A DNA stretch of 5,760 bases from Bdellovibrionales bacterium (GCA_023250775.1 JAHFAA010000208.1:1035-6794), one strand, 5' to 3'; shown: positions 1 to 5,728, counted from the stretch's first letter. The notes: generated by a model not told the origin, from the sequence alone. A program made the numbers and translations.

Positions 1-904
1 CTTCGCGCGCTAACCAGTTTCCCGTATCGCGAGCGGTCTCTTCGATGCTGCGAAACTGGCGTCCAGTCTTGATGGCCTTCTCGACGCTCTTTTGAACCGT
101 TTCACGATCCTCGTCAGACATGTTGTACGGAATTTGCTCGAAAGAGGTGATGCCCTGAGAGGTAAGAAATGATCTTGGAATCCACTCAAGCTGCGCCTTG
201 GCCCCCAACGTCTTGTTACTGATATTTAATAAATCCCCCAGTGGGATAACTTTTCCTGTGACGTTATAATCACCATAGTGTTTTTTCTCGGCGCTTAAAA
301 TCATCCATGCGGCGGCATCACGAATATCAATATATTGAAAAGCATCGGTAGGACTTCCTGGCGCAATCACTTTTCCTCCGGCGATAAAACGCTCAGTCCA
401 GTAGGGGAAGCGATAAATGCGATCATATGGGCCAACCAGAAAACCCAGTCGTACAATGGTATTTCTTTGAGGAAAAAATTTTCTCACCTCGCTTTCACAC
501 GCGGCCTTCAGTTCTCCATAATGATGTTGCACATCTTCAGACTTCGGATCGTTTAAAGTGAGAATCGCTGATGTTTCATCAGAATTTGATTTGGCGGGAG
601 CATAGACAGAAATGGTTGAGGCAAAAATATAATGAGGCGCGATTTTTTGAAGTGCTTCGAGGCTGACGCCCACGACTCGAGGGACATAACCACAGGTATC
701 AATAATGGCGTCGAATTTCATCGAGGCAAATTTTTTAAAATCGTCTTTGTTTTCGCGATCGCCGTGAATAACATGACACTGCGGTGGAGGCATCGGGCCA
801 GACTGTCCTCGGTTAAAACACCAGACTTCATGATTGCGCTTGAGGGCCTCTTCGATCAGATGTCGCCCGAGAAAAATTGTTCCACCAATGATTAGGAATT
901 TCAT
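1..904 (-). CDS. NAD-dependent epimerase/dehydratase family protein (extended SDR-like), C-terminus cut by window edge
   Basis: Reading the minus strand from the ATG at 904 gives 301 open codons with no stop before the left edge. The protein begins directly with a Rossmann strand and a nucleotide-binding turn, GGTIFLGRHL (residues 7-16). This is the GGTxFxGRHL form common in the 'NAD-dependent epimerase/dehydratase/reductase' group, in which the middle Gly of GxxGxxG is replaced. Further family marks are DTCGYVPR (69-76), FASTISVY (94-101), a YGELK active-site-like YxxxK (Tyr129, Lys133), VRLGFLVGPYD (151-161) and FQYIDIRDAA (189-198). The segment FRSIEETARDTGNWL (284-298) matches the family's usual C-terminal end, so probably only a few tens of residues are missing. 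It is cytosolic and likely acts on a nucleotide-linked or small carbonyl substrate, which I cannot identify. Its start lies one base after the upstream gene's stop (TAA-G-ATG), so it is translated from the same mRNA and possibly coupled. No strong ribosome site precedes it. Family assignment is firm; the exact reaction is unknown. Confidence 0.9.
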   Translation of the reverse strand, partial: MKFLIIGGTIFLGRHLIEEALKRNHEVWCFNRGQSGPMPPPQCHVIHGDRENKDDFKKFASMKFDAIIDTCGYVPRVVGVSLEALQKIAPHYIFASTISVYAPAKSNSDETSAILTLNDPKSEDVQHHYGELKAACESEVRKFFPQRNTIVRLGFLVGPYDRIYRFPYWTERFIAGGKVIAPGSPTDAFQYIDIRDAAAWMILSAEKKHYGDYNVTGKVIPLGDLLNISNKTLGAKAQLEWIPRSFLTSQGITSFEQIPYNMSDEDRETVQKSVEKAIKTGRQFRSIEETARDTGNWLARE

Positions 905-905
905 C

Positions 906-1277
906 TTATTTACTCACGCGAAGTTGAGCGGTGTCGAAGTAGACTTCGTTGCGGCTGATTTTCCCATCCACGATTTCGACAAGATCCAAACCCGAGAATG
1001 CCGCGAGGCCAGGAAGGTGTGCACGCCATTTCAGGGTAAAACCTTTTTCCGTAGGAAAGAGCTCATCACATTCCCAACGCCAGTTAGGATTGGCCGCCAG
1101 AAGTTTTTTAAAATAAGCAAAAATTTCTTGGTGACCTCGAAGACCTTTGGGATGGGCCGGGTCTTGATAGTAGGCAGTTTCAGAATAGAAGGATAAAAGT
1201 TTTTCGGGCAGGTTGCCTGTCCAGGCCGCGAGCCAGCTTTGGCAAAATTCAGTGTATTTTTTTTGTGTCATCATCAT
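906..1277 (-). CDS. SnoaL-like / NTF2-like (nuclear transport factor 2 family) small protein
   Basis: This 123-residue protein has the size and pattern of a single cone-shaped NTF2/SnoaL fold. An N-terminal helix (about 8-30, with WLAAW at 15-19) leads into FYSETAYYQDP (30-40) and GLRGHQEIFAYFKKLLAANPNW (45-66). The sheet strands follow: FTLKWRAHL (80-88), LDLVEIVDGKISRNEVYFD (97-115). The 'YYxDP...GLRG...NP.W.W' and 'G.I.RNEVYFD' motifs are typical of polyketide-cyclase-like SnoaL proteins. No signal peptide is present, so it should be cytosolic. Members of this fold bind small hydrophobic molecules or act as isomerases, cyclases or hydrolases; the ligand here is unknown. Three ATG codons stand in a row (1277, 1274, 1271). 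An in-frame TAA at 1286-1284 sits two codons upstream, so the start must be one of the three. No Shine-Dalgarno sequence is visible. It is the first gene of a two-gene unit with the reductase that follows after one base. Confidence 0.88.
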   Translation of the reverse strand: MMMTQKKYTEFCQSWLAAWTGNLPEKLLSFYSETAYYQDPAHPKGLRGHQEIFAYFKKLLAANPNWRWECDELFPTEKGFTLKWRAHLPGLAAFSGLDLVEIVDGKISRNEVYFDTAQLRVSK

Positions 1278-1289
1278 AGCATATTACAA

Positions 1290-1295
1290 AGTATA
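1290..1295 (-). promoter_or_regulatory. Possible -10 element for the minus-strand two-gene unit
   Basis: On the minus strand the hexamer TATACT (one mismatch from TATAAT) lies about a dozen bases before the triple ATG. I see no good -35 box at 16-18 bp. If it is used, transcription would begin only about five bases before the ATG. That would fit the missing Shine-Dalgarno sequence and suggests a nearly leaderless mRNA. Weak, motif-only evidence. Confidence 0.25.
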
Positions 1296-1329
1296 ACTGT
1301 CAGGTAAGTTTTTAGTTGAAGATTTGTTT

Positions 1330-1352
1330 TTGTGTTACAATTTTTTACACAA
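1330..1352. repeat. Inverted repeat over the OmpA-family gene promoter, possible operator
   Basis: TTGTGT (1330-1335) and ACACAA (1347-1352) are perfect 6-bp inverted arms separated by 11 bp. Their centre covers the proposed -10 box of the plus-strand gene. Position and half-site geometry suit a dimeric regulator binding site. Arms this short can arise by chance in AT-rich intergenic DNA, so this is a candidate only. Confidence 0.3.
1333..1341 (+). promoter_or_regulatory. Extended -10 promoter element for the OmpA-family gene
   Basis: The string TGTTACAAT matches the extended -10 form TGnTATAAT with one mismatch (TACAAT, 1336-1341). The -35 region is poor: TTGAAG at 1316 gives only a 14-bp spacer, and TAGTTG at 1313 gives 17 bp. 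Extended -10 promoters often manage without a good -35. Transcription would start near 1348, leaving a leader of about 28 bases that includes the ribosome site at 1362. Confidence 0.4.
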
Positions 1353-1361
1353 CTTTTATTC

Positions 1362-1367
1362 AAAGGA
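1362..1367 (+). promoter_or_regulatory. Ribosome binding site that fixes the start of the OmpA-family gene
   Basis: AAAGGA lies eight bases before the ATG at 1376. It selects that ATG over the in-frame TTG at 1316, which would add 20 residues in front of the signal peptide and would lie upstream of the likely transcription start. Confidence 0.75.
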
Positions 1368-1375
1368 TATTGGCC

Positions 1376-2257
1376 ATGATTCGCTTTATGCTCCTTGCTT
1401 TATGTACCTTGCTCTTGTCTTCAATCACGCTCGCCGAATGGAATGAGCCAAACGTTGCAGGCGCCAAAGAGCATCCCTTGCTCAAGTTTTATCCTGAGTC
1501 GAGTGTTTATGAATATGATTATAAGGAGTTCGATAGCGCACCAATCATTGTTTCGTACACCAAAGGGGCTGAGGAGCCAGCCAAAGTTGAGGCCATCGAG
1601 GGGAAAGTTACGAAATACAGCTATTATCACAAACCCAATACCTCGGCGCTGGAAATAGTTCGTCAGTATGAAGGTGCTTTGCAGAAAGTTGGTTTTGTGA
1701 CGATCATTGCAGGAAAAGAAATACCAGGAACAGATTGTAATACAGGAGAGACAATAGGCTCTTTCCGTCTTGATAAAAATGGCAAGCCAGCAGCATATGT
1801 TATGGTTCATGGCGGACTCAATGATTCGCCTCAATCAACAGTGGTGATTGTTGAAGTGAAACAAATGGAGCAGAAGCTTGAGGCCGATGCTGGCGCCATG
1901 TTTGATGAGTTGACGAAATCTGGTCGCGTTTCAGTCTACGGTATTAACTTTGAAAGAAGTAAGGCCTTAATCACACCAGACTCTGAAAAAGTCTTAGGCG
2001 AAGTTAAAAAACTCATCGCTGCACATCCCGAACTTAAGCTTAAGGTCGAGGGTCATACTGACAATGTGGGAGATCCTAAGGCCAATCAAAAGCTTTCAGA
2101 AGAACGTGCTGCTGCCGTTAAAGACTGGTTGGTTAAAAATGGCGCCAAGGGTGAAAATCTGAGCACTGCTGGATTTGGAAGCAGCAAACCTTTGGGCGAA
2201 AACAACACCGAGGCCGGAAAGGCCAAAAATCGTCGGGTTGAACTAGTCAAACAATGA
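1376..2257 (+). CDS. OmpA-family peptidoglycan-binding protein with DUF4892-like N-terminal domain
   Basis: A 293-residue exported protein. Residues 1-20 form a Sec signal peptide (one Arg, a leucine-rich core, then ITLA before EWNE), with signal peptidase I cleavage likely after Ala20. Residues about 28-165 form an N-terminal domain that opens with KEHPLLKFYPESSVYEYDYKEF. This resembles the 'DHPLxxRYPGS' domain (DUF4892-like) found in front of some OmpA domains; its function is not known to me. A short linker rich in Glu and Lys (161-180) leads to the C-terminal OmpA domain (about 184-293). That domain contains YGINFERSKA (188-197), VEGHTDNVGD (224-233), LSEERA (240-245), GFGSSKPL (266-273) and KNRRVEL (284-290). 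Asp229 and Arg244 have the same 15-residue spacing as the diaminopimelate-binding Asp/Arg pair described in Acinetobacter OmpA (Asp271, Arg286), so peptidoglycan binding should be intact. No N-terminal beta-barrel is present, so this is a soluble periplasmic protein rather than a porin. Its last 15 bp overlap the 3' end of the convergent lipoprotein gene. Confidence 0.92.
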   Translation: MIRFMLLALCTLLLSSITLAEWNEPNVAGAKEHPLLKFYPESSVYEYDYKEFDSAPIIVSYTKGAEEPAKVEAIEGKVTKYSYYHKPNTSALEIVRQYEGALQKVGFVTIIAGKEIPGTDCNTGETIGSFRLDKNGKPAAYVMVHGGLNDSPQSTVVIVEVKQMEQKLEADAGAMFDELTKSGRVSVYGINFERSKALITPDSEKVLGEVKKLIAAHPELKLKVEGHTDNVGDPKANQKLSEERAAAVKDWLVKNGAKGENLSTAGFGSSKPLGENNTEAGKAKNRRVELVKQ

Positions 2258-5200
2258 GGGGTCTTCTCCTGATAAATCGTTTTTGTAACGGTTAGTAAAA
2301 ACGTTCATAGGGACCTTGGACATCGTGTTGTGCATGAGCATTCCGAATTGTCCCCTGGTATTATCACCCCAGCAAAAGATGTCGTTGTCATTCACATCGG
2401 TGACGGAGTTATACATGGAAGCAATGGCACAGGTGTGAGTACTGCCGGCAGCTACATCAATGACGTTGGTGACAATATTGACGGCCTTTGCATTGATGAC
2501 ATTGTCAGTGAGACCAACAGACGTCATCAGGCCCGTGTCGATCCCAAGTTGTCCACGATCGTTTTTCCCCCAGCACTTTACCTGGCCTGATTGATTGGAC
2601 TGATTGGTGGATAAGGCGCAGATGTGAGTTTCACTGCCGGTTAGCTTGATAACCTGATTTTCAGATACCGGATTTTGATAAACAGGAAATTGCAAGAGAT
2701 CGCCTTTTTCATTGATCGGATCAAAAGCAGCACCAATGATTGGTTCCAGCCATTGTACGAATTTCGCTGCAAGCTCATAGGTGAAAAAAGTGCGCTCTTG
2801 AAAGGAGTAAGTAAACATATCCGGTCTGCCGTAACGTTCGAAACCGACGACGTAAAAGTTCGATTGAGTAGGGAGATTGAGGTAGCTGTAGATGGCCCTT
2901 CCCATTGGGAAAATTAGGTATCGAGAAGTCGTTCCGACGGGGTATTTGGTGGCCATGCTCAGATATTCTGAAAAATACATATGCATGCCGATATTGAAGG
3001 GCTCTTCCGGAAAACTGACTATCATTTTTGGTACTTCGCCATGAATCCAGGCAGGATGAAATTTGTCTCCAATGCATTTTGCATCATCAGTGGAATACAA
3101 TTTGCGAGTTCCGTTTTCGTGGAAGAGCCTATCTTTCTTGTTTGTGACGCAAATTCGATTATTGCTAATTTCCAATTGAGGAACATCGGCAGAGGCCGGC
3201 GAGCTGGTCATCAAGCCTGTGAAAGTCGCATACAATCCGCCATGATCGGCCACTTTTCCCCAGCAATAGATTTGGCCATTGCCTAAGTTGAGAATGACGC
3301 AAGTCCCGTTGGAAGCTGAGCGAATTTTTAGCATGTCTCGAAATGGGCGGCCCATAGAATCTTGGACATATGGAATCTGACTTAAGGGGGTGGTGGAATA
3401 ATCTTTAGTATTGCCGACCCCGAGCTGGCCGACGTCATTTCTTCCCCAGCATTTTACGTATCCGCCATAGAGAATAGCGCACATGAATCCGTCACCAATA
3501 GATAAGTCTTTTGATCCTGAGAGGTCGACATATTGTAGAGACGCAATTGTGTCGTCGGTGTTTATTCCGTAGGCACTGGCAGTGACACCAAAAGGTCGCA
3601 GCTGTCCGTAGGTGTTATCGCCCCAGCATTTAAATTTATTATTAGAAAATAGGGCGCAGGTATTTGTGCCACCTGCAAAGATTTTTATGGGCTTGCTTTT
3701 CTCGATGATGATTTTTACTGTCGAGACATTTGAGTCTAGCTTGCCATCATTTACTTTATAGGAAAAAGTTGCATTCCCCACAAAGCCTGGCTTGGGTTGG
3801 AAAATACAAGTCGGTGAGTTGGGGCATCCGATTAAATCACCGGCCACAGGAGCTGGTTCAGAAATAAAAATCAAAGTCAGCGGATCACGATTGCGATCAG
3901 TCCCTTTGTGAAAGGCCAAAGTCATTCGTTCATTTTCATTGCCGCGGAAGAGTTGATTGGCAGGTAATTCAGGTGCGTAATTTTGTGTTGGAACAAGATG
4001 AATTTTCAGATTGACCGTGTAAGTATCCTTGGCGCCTTTTTCGTCCATGGCCTCCAAGACAAAGGAATCATCTCCATCATAATTCACCGCCGGAATGAAG
4101 TAACATTTTTCCCCATTGGCGATTGCAGGAGGAAAGCAGAAACCATCTAATTGACCGTGAGCGGGCGGGGTAACGATTTTGTAAGTCAGAGTCGTTGAAG
4201 GTTCTTCGGCATCAGTGGCCATAGGTAAGAAAATTTCAGTTGGACTCGATTCCTTGTTATCCAAATCGATGGTTGTCATTTTTGCCGCAAAGACAGGCGG
4301 ATCGTTAACAAAATCAATGTAGAGATTAACTTTCGAAGGATTTGAATAGGCCACTCCGTCAAAAGCACGATAGGAAAATGAATCATTACCGTTGTAGTTG
4401 GCCGCTGGAATATATTCACACTCAAGAACAATGTCATTTTGAAGGCAATTTCTGATCGTGCCATGCTTAGGACGTTCGTAAAGTTGATAGGTGAGGAAAT
4501 CGTTGTTTTGATCGACACCCTCACTCACGCTAAAAGTGAATGCAAGGTCTTCGAATGTTCTAAGTCCTAATGGGGGATTGAGAAGAATCGGTGGTGAGTT
4601 GGGAACTAAGTTGTAGTCCACTTGAGTTGCATTGATGGCATCGCCATATTGATCATACGCCATGTACTTAATCCAAACATCGCCACTATCGGCTGTGGTT
4701 GTGACGGTGCAGTCGAGATTGTTGATAAGGCAATCTTTGGTCGTGACGATCGGAGAGGTTTCAAGGAGGCGATATTTGATGGCATCGCCTTCGGGGTCTG
4801 AGGCAGCAGGTAAGGTTAAATTATAAGTATGTCGTGACACCATCTTTCCATTATTGACGAGCGAGGGAGCGACTGGTCTCTTGTTGAAAATAACTATGGC
4901 ATCCAAATTTTTCGTGGCGGTCAATCCAAAGGCGGTCGTGATTGTGAGACTGATCGGGAAAGTTCCTTCCCCAGGGAACGTGTATTGGAGAGTTGGAACA
5001 GTTGTGGTTTGAGTTTGATTTCCGATGGTCCAAACGTATTTAACAATTTTCCCATTGGGCGAGCTACTTGGAGAGGCATCCAGAACGCCAACATAGGCGC
5101 CAAGATCTTGCCGGTTCATAAAGGAGAAATTTGCAACAGCTTCTGCTCTTCTTTCTAGCTTGAGAATAATTTTCTTGGTGGCCGTACTTTGATTGGTTTT

Positions 5201-5512
5201 CAAAGTGGCGGTGAGATTCAAAGTATCGATGTTGGTTGAATAAGAGTATGGCAGAGTGACAGAGTAAGTTCCTTTATTCCCAGAAGAAGAAGTGTTGGCC
5301 GTGACAACCTGAGTTCCATCAGTAAGGTTGACTGAAACAAATTGATCTTTCTTTGGAAAAACAAATGACCCATTAACTTCGATCTGAGTCGCCGTGGCGC
5401 TAATCGTACTGCCGTGGGTGGGAGTTTGAATCTGGATCGTGGCGACCTCATCGCAACTTACCAGCAAAAGTTGAAGAACCAGGAGAACTAAAATTTTAGT
5501 CATTTTTTCCAT
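2243..5512 (-). CDS. Large modular lipoprotein: Ig-like, PKD, cadherin-like repeats and an RCC1-type propeller
   Basis: A 1089-residue protein beginning with a lipoprotein signal peptide: Lys-rich start, hydrophobic core, lipobox LVSC with lipidated Cys20. The ATG at 5512 is preferred over the in-frame ATG three codons later because AGAGG sits seven bases upstream. In order it carries a bacterial Ig-like domain (about 25-120, opening IQIQTPTHGSTI), a PKD-like domain (about 125-209, with LDASPSSSPNGKIVKYVW), four cadherin-like domains (about 211-605), an RCC1-type propeller (about 609-1072) and a short acidic tail. Each cadherin-like domain has a close Cys pair. The propeller shows five 'CxL...CWG' blades and is interrupted by a segment of unknown type (about 800-955). 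Such proteins are secreted and serve in adhesion or protein-protein contacts; no catalytic motif is visible. The residue after the lipidated Cys is Asp, which in Escherichia coli retains lipoproteins in the inner membrane, though that rule is not general. The gene stands alone and converges on the OmpA-family gene. The architecture is well supported; function and partner are unknown. Confidence 0.9.
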   Translation of the reverse strand: MEKMTKILVLLVLQLLLVSCDEVATIQIQTPTHGSTISATATQIEVNGSFVFPKKDQFVSVNLTDGTQVVTANTSSSGNKGTYSVTLPYSYSTNIDTLNLTATLKTNQSTATKKIILKLERRAEAVANFSFMNRQDLGAYVGVLDASPSSSPNGKIVKYVWTIGNQTQTTTVPTLQYTFPGEGTFPISLTITTAFGLTATKNLDAIVIFNKRPVAPSLVNNGKMVSRHTYNLTLPAASDPEGDAIKYRLLETSPIVTTKDCLINNLDCTVTTTADSGDVWIKYMAYDQYGDAINATQVDYNLVPNSPPILLNPPLGLRTFEDLAFTFSVSEGVDQNNDFLTYQLYERPKHGTIRNCLQNDIVLECEYIPAANYNGNDSFSYRAFDGVAYSNPSKVNLYIDFVNDPPVFAAKMTTIDLDNKESSPTEIFLPMATDAEEPSTTLTYKIVTPPAHGQLDGFCFPPAIANGEKCYFIPAVNYDGDDSFVLEAMDEKGAKDTYTVNLKIHLVPTQNYAPELPANQLFRGNENERMTLAFHKGTDRNRDPLTLIFISEPAPVAGDLIGCPNSPTCIFQPKPGFVGNATFSYKVNDGKLDSNVSTVKIIIEKSKPIKIFAGGTNTCALFSNNKFKCWGDNTYGQLRPFGVTASAYGINTDDTIASLQYVDLSGSKDLSIGDGFMCAILYGGYVKCWGRNDVGQLGVGNTKDYSTTPLSQIPYVQDSMGRPFRDMLKIRSASNGTCVILNLGNGQIYCWGKVADHGGLYATFTGLMTSSPASADVPQLEISNNRICVTNKKDRLFHENGTRKLYSTDDAKCIGDKFHPAWIHGEVPKMIVSFPEEPFNIGMHMYFSEYLSMATKYPVGTTSRYLIFPMGRAIYSYLNLPTQSNFYVVGFERYGRPDMFTYSFQERTFFTYELAAKFVQWLEPIIGAAFDPINEKGDLLQFPVYQNPVSENQVIKLTGSETHICALSTNQSNQSGQVKCWGKNDRGQLGIDTGLMTSVGLTDNVINAKAVNIVTNVIDVAAGSTHTCAIASMYNSVTDVNDNDIFCWGDNTRGQFGMLMHNTMSKVPMNVFTNRYKNDLSGEDPSLFD
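2297..3688 (-). repeat. RCC1-type propeller repeat array within the lipoprotein (protein-level repeat)
   Basis: Residues about 609-1072 contain repeated blades with a Cys in 'TCAL'-like strands and a second Cys in 'CWG'. The pairs are 619/629 (CWGDNTYGQL), 678/688 (CWGRNDVGQLG), 738/750 (CWGKVADHG), 965/980 (CWGKNDRGQLG) and 1028/1047 (CWGDNTRGQFG). A degenerate blade probably lies at 785-815 (RICV...AKCIG), where CWG is lost. That makes six recognisable units; RCC1 propellers usually have seven. The strand KVPMNVF (1066-1072) after the last blade could pair with the opening IKIFAGG (609-615) and close the ring. A segment of about 155 residues (3115-2648) interrupts the array. The repeats have diverged at DNA level and do not look like recent duplications. 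Confidence 0.82.
3698..4882 (-). repeat. Four tandem cadherin-like/Ig-like domains within the lipoprotein (protein-level repeat)
   Basis: Residues about 211-605 hold four domains of roughly 95-105 residues with shared marks. Domain openings are NKRPVAP (210), NSPPILLNPP (305), NDPPVF (403) and NYAPELP (511). Calcium-site-like acidic stretches include SDPEGD (238-243), TDAEEP (433-438) and TDRNRDP (538-544). The end motif 'Y.PA.NY.G.DSF.Y.A.D' is clear in the second and third (YIPAANYNGNDSFSY, FIPAVNYDGDDSF) and looser in the fourth (QPKPGFVGNATFSYKVNDG). Each domain has a Cys pair: 261/268, 356/365, 459/470 and 563/569. They probably form a rigid stalk holding the propeller away from the membrane. 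Confidence 0.82.
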
Positions 5513-5519
5513 ATGAGCG

Positions 5520-5526
5520 CCTCTTC
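5520..5526 (-). promoter_or_regulatory. Ribosome binding site of the large lipoprotein gene
   Basis: On the minus strand GAAGAGG ends seven bases before the ATG at 5512. The spacing supports that start. The alternative in-frame ATG at 5503 would be 16 bases away. Confidence 0.65.
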
Positions 5527-5546
5527 AATTTAATGCGACACTACAT

Positions 5547-5552
5547 ATCATA
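5547..5552 (-). promoter_or_regulatory. Possible -10 element for the large lipoprotein gene
   Basis: TATGAT on the minus strand has one mismatch from TATAAT and lies 34 bases before the ATG, leaving room for the ribosome site. The sequence 17 bp further upstream (AAATTT) is not a recognisable -35 box, so the promoter is weak, activator-dependent, or placed elsewhere. Confidence 0.25.
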
Positions 5553-5574
5553 AGCAGCAACATTCTGAAAAATT

Positions 5575-5591
5575 TGAGAGCTGTGAGAGCT
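5575..5591. repeat. Short direct repeat upstream of the lipoprotein gene
   Basis: TGAGAGCT occurs twice (5575-5582 and 5584-5591) with one base between. Two further TGAG words follow at 5592 and 5599, giving a series with spacings of 9, 8 and 7 bp. It lies just upstream of the possible lipoprotein promoter, where an activator could bind. The repeat is visible directly; any regulatory role is a guess. Confidence 0.4.
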
Positions 5592-5657
5592 TGAGGATTG
5601 AGCAAGTAACTGACTGAAATTAGGCGGTTATTTTTGTCGATGGACATGAGAGTTGTC

Positions 5658-5686
5658 TTGTTTTCTGTGGCCTTGTTCCATAAAAT
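5658..5686 (+). promoter_or_regulatory. Possible promoter for the right-edge gene
   Basis: TTGTTT (5658-5663) and TAAAAT (5681-5686) are separated by the ideal 17 bp. The -10 box has one mismatch; the -35 box keeps only TTG. Transcription would begin near 5693, about 35 bases before the ATG at 5729. The region is AT-rich, so chance matches are likely. Confidence 0.3.
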
Positions 5687-5701
5687 TAAATTATTAATTT
5701 T
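5682..5701. repeat. AT-rich inverted repeat overlapping the right-hand promoter candidate
   Basis: AAAATTAA (5682-5689) and TTAATTTT (5694-5701) are perfect 8-bp arms around a 4-bp centre. It overlaps the proposed -10 box of the right-edge gene. It could be an operator or just AT-rich sequence; it lacks the GC stem expected of an intrinsic terminator. Confidence 0.35.
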
Positions 5702-5728
5702 TATCAACGTTTAAGAGTGAGCGGCATC

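Noticed and set aside
335..895. Plus-strand open frames of 73 and 87 codons
   Set aside because: Both are antisense to the conserved reductase coding sequence, whose Rossmann and YxxxK motifs are intact.
834..1196. Open frame of 120 codons on the plus strand
   Set aside because: It lies antisense to the reductase start and the SnoaL-like gene, both of which have clear family motifs. Its own translation shows no recognisable domain.
1298..1303. CTGACA on the minus strand as a -35 box for the two-gene unit
   Set aside because: The matching -10 position at 17 bp falls on the start codons themselves (GCTATG), which is not workable for the annotated start.
1316..1375. Upstream in-frame TTG start for the OmpA-family gene, adding 20 residues
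   Set aside because: It has no ribosome site, would precede the likely transcription start, and would bury the signal peptide. The ATG at 1376 has AAAGGA eight bases upstream.
2257..2270. Small hairpin AGGGG-TCTT-CTCCT just after the OmpA-family stop codon
   Set aside because: The stem is only five pairs with one G-T wobble, and no T-tract follows directly. It is not a convincing intrinsic terminator.
2297..4882. Possibility that the lipoprotein repeats reflect a recombination-prone DNA repeat or CRISPR-like array
   Set aside because: The repeats are visible only at protein level. DNA copies are diverged, not evenly spaced and have no identical units.
5525..5707. 60-codon minus-strand frame between the lipoprotein gene and the right-edge gene
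   Set aside because: No ribosome site, AT-rich low-information composition, overlap with promoter-like elements and no recognisable family. It ends inside the lipoprotein gene's leader, so a leader peptide is conceivable but unsupported.
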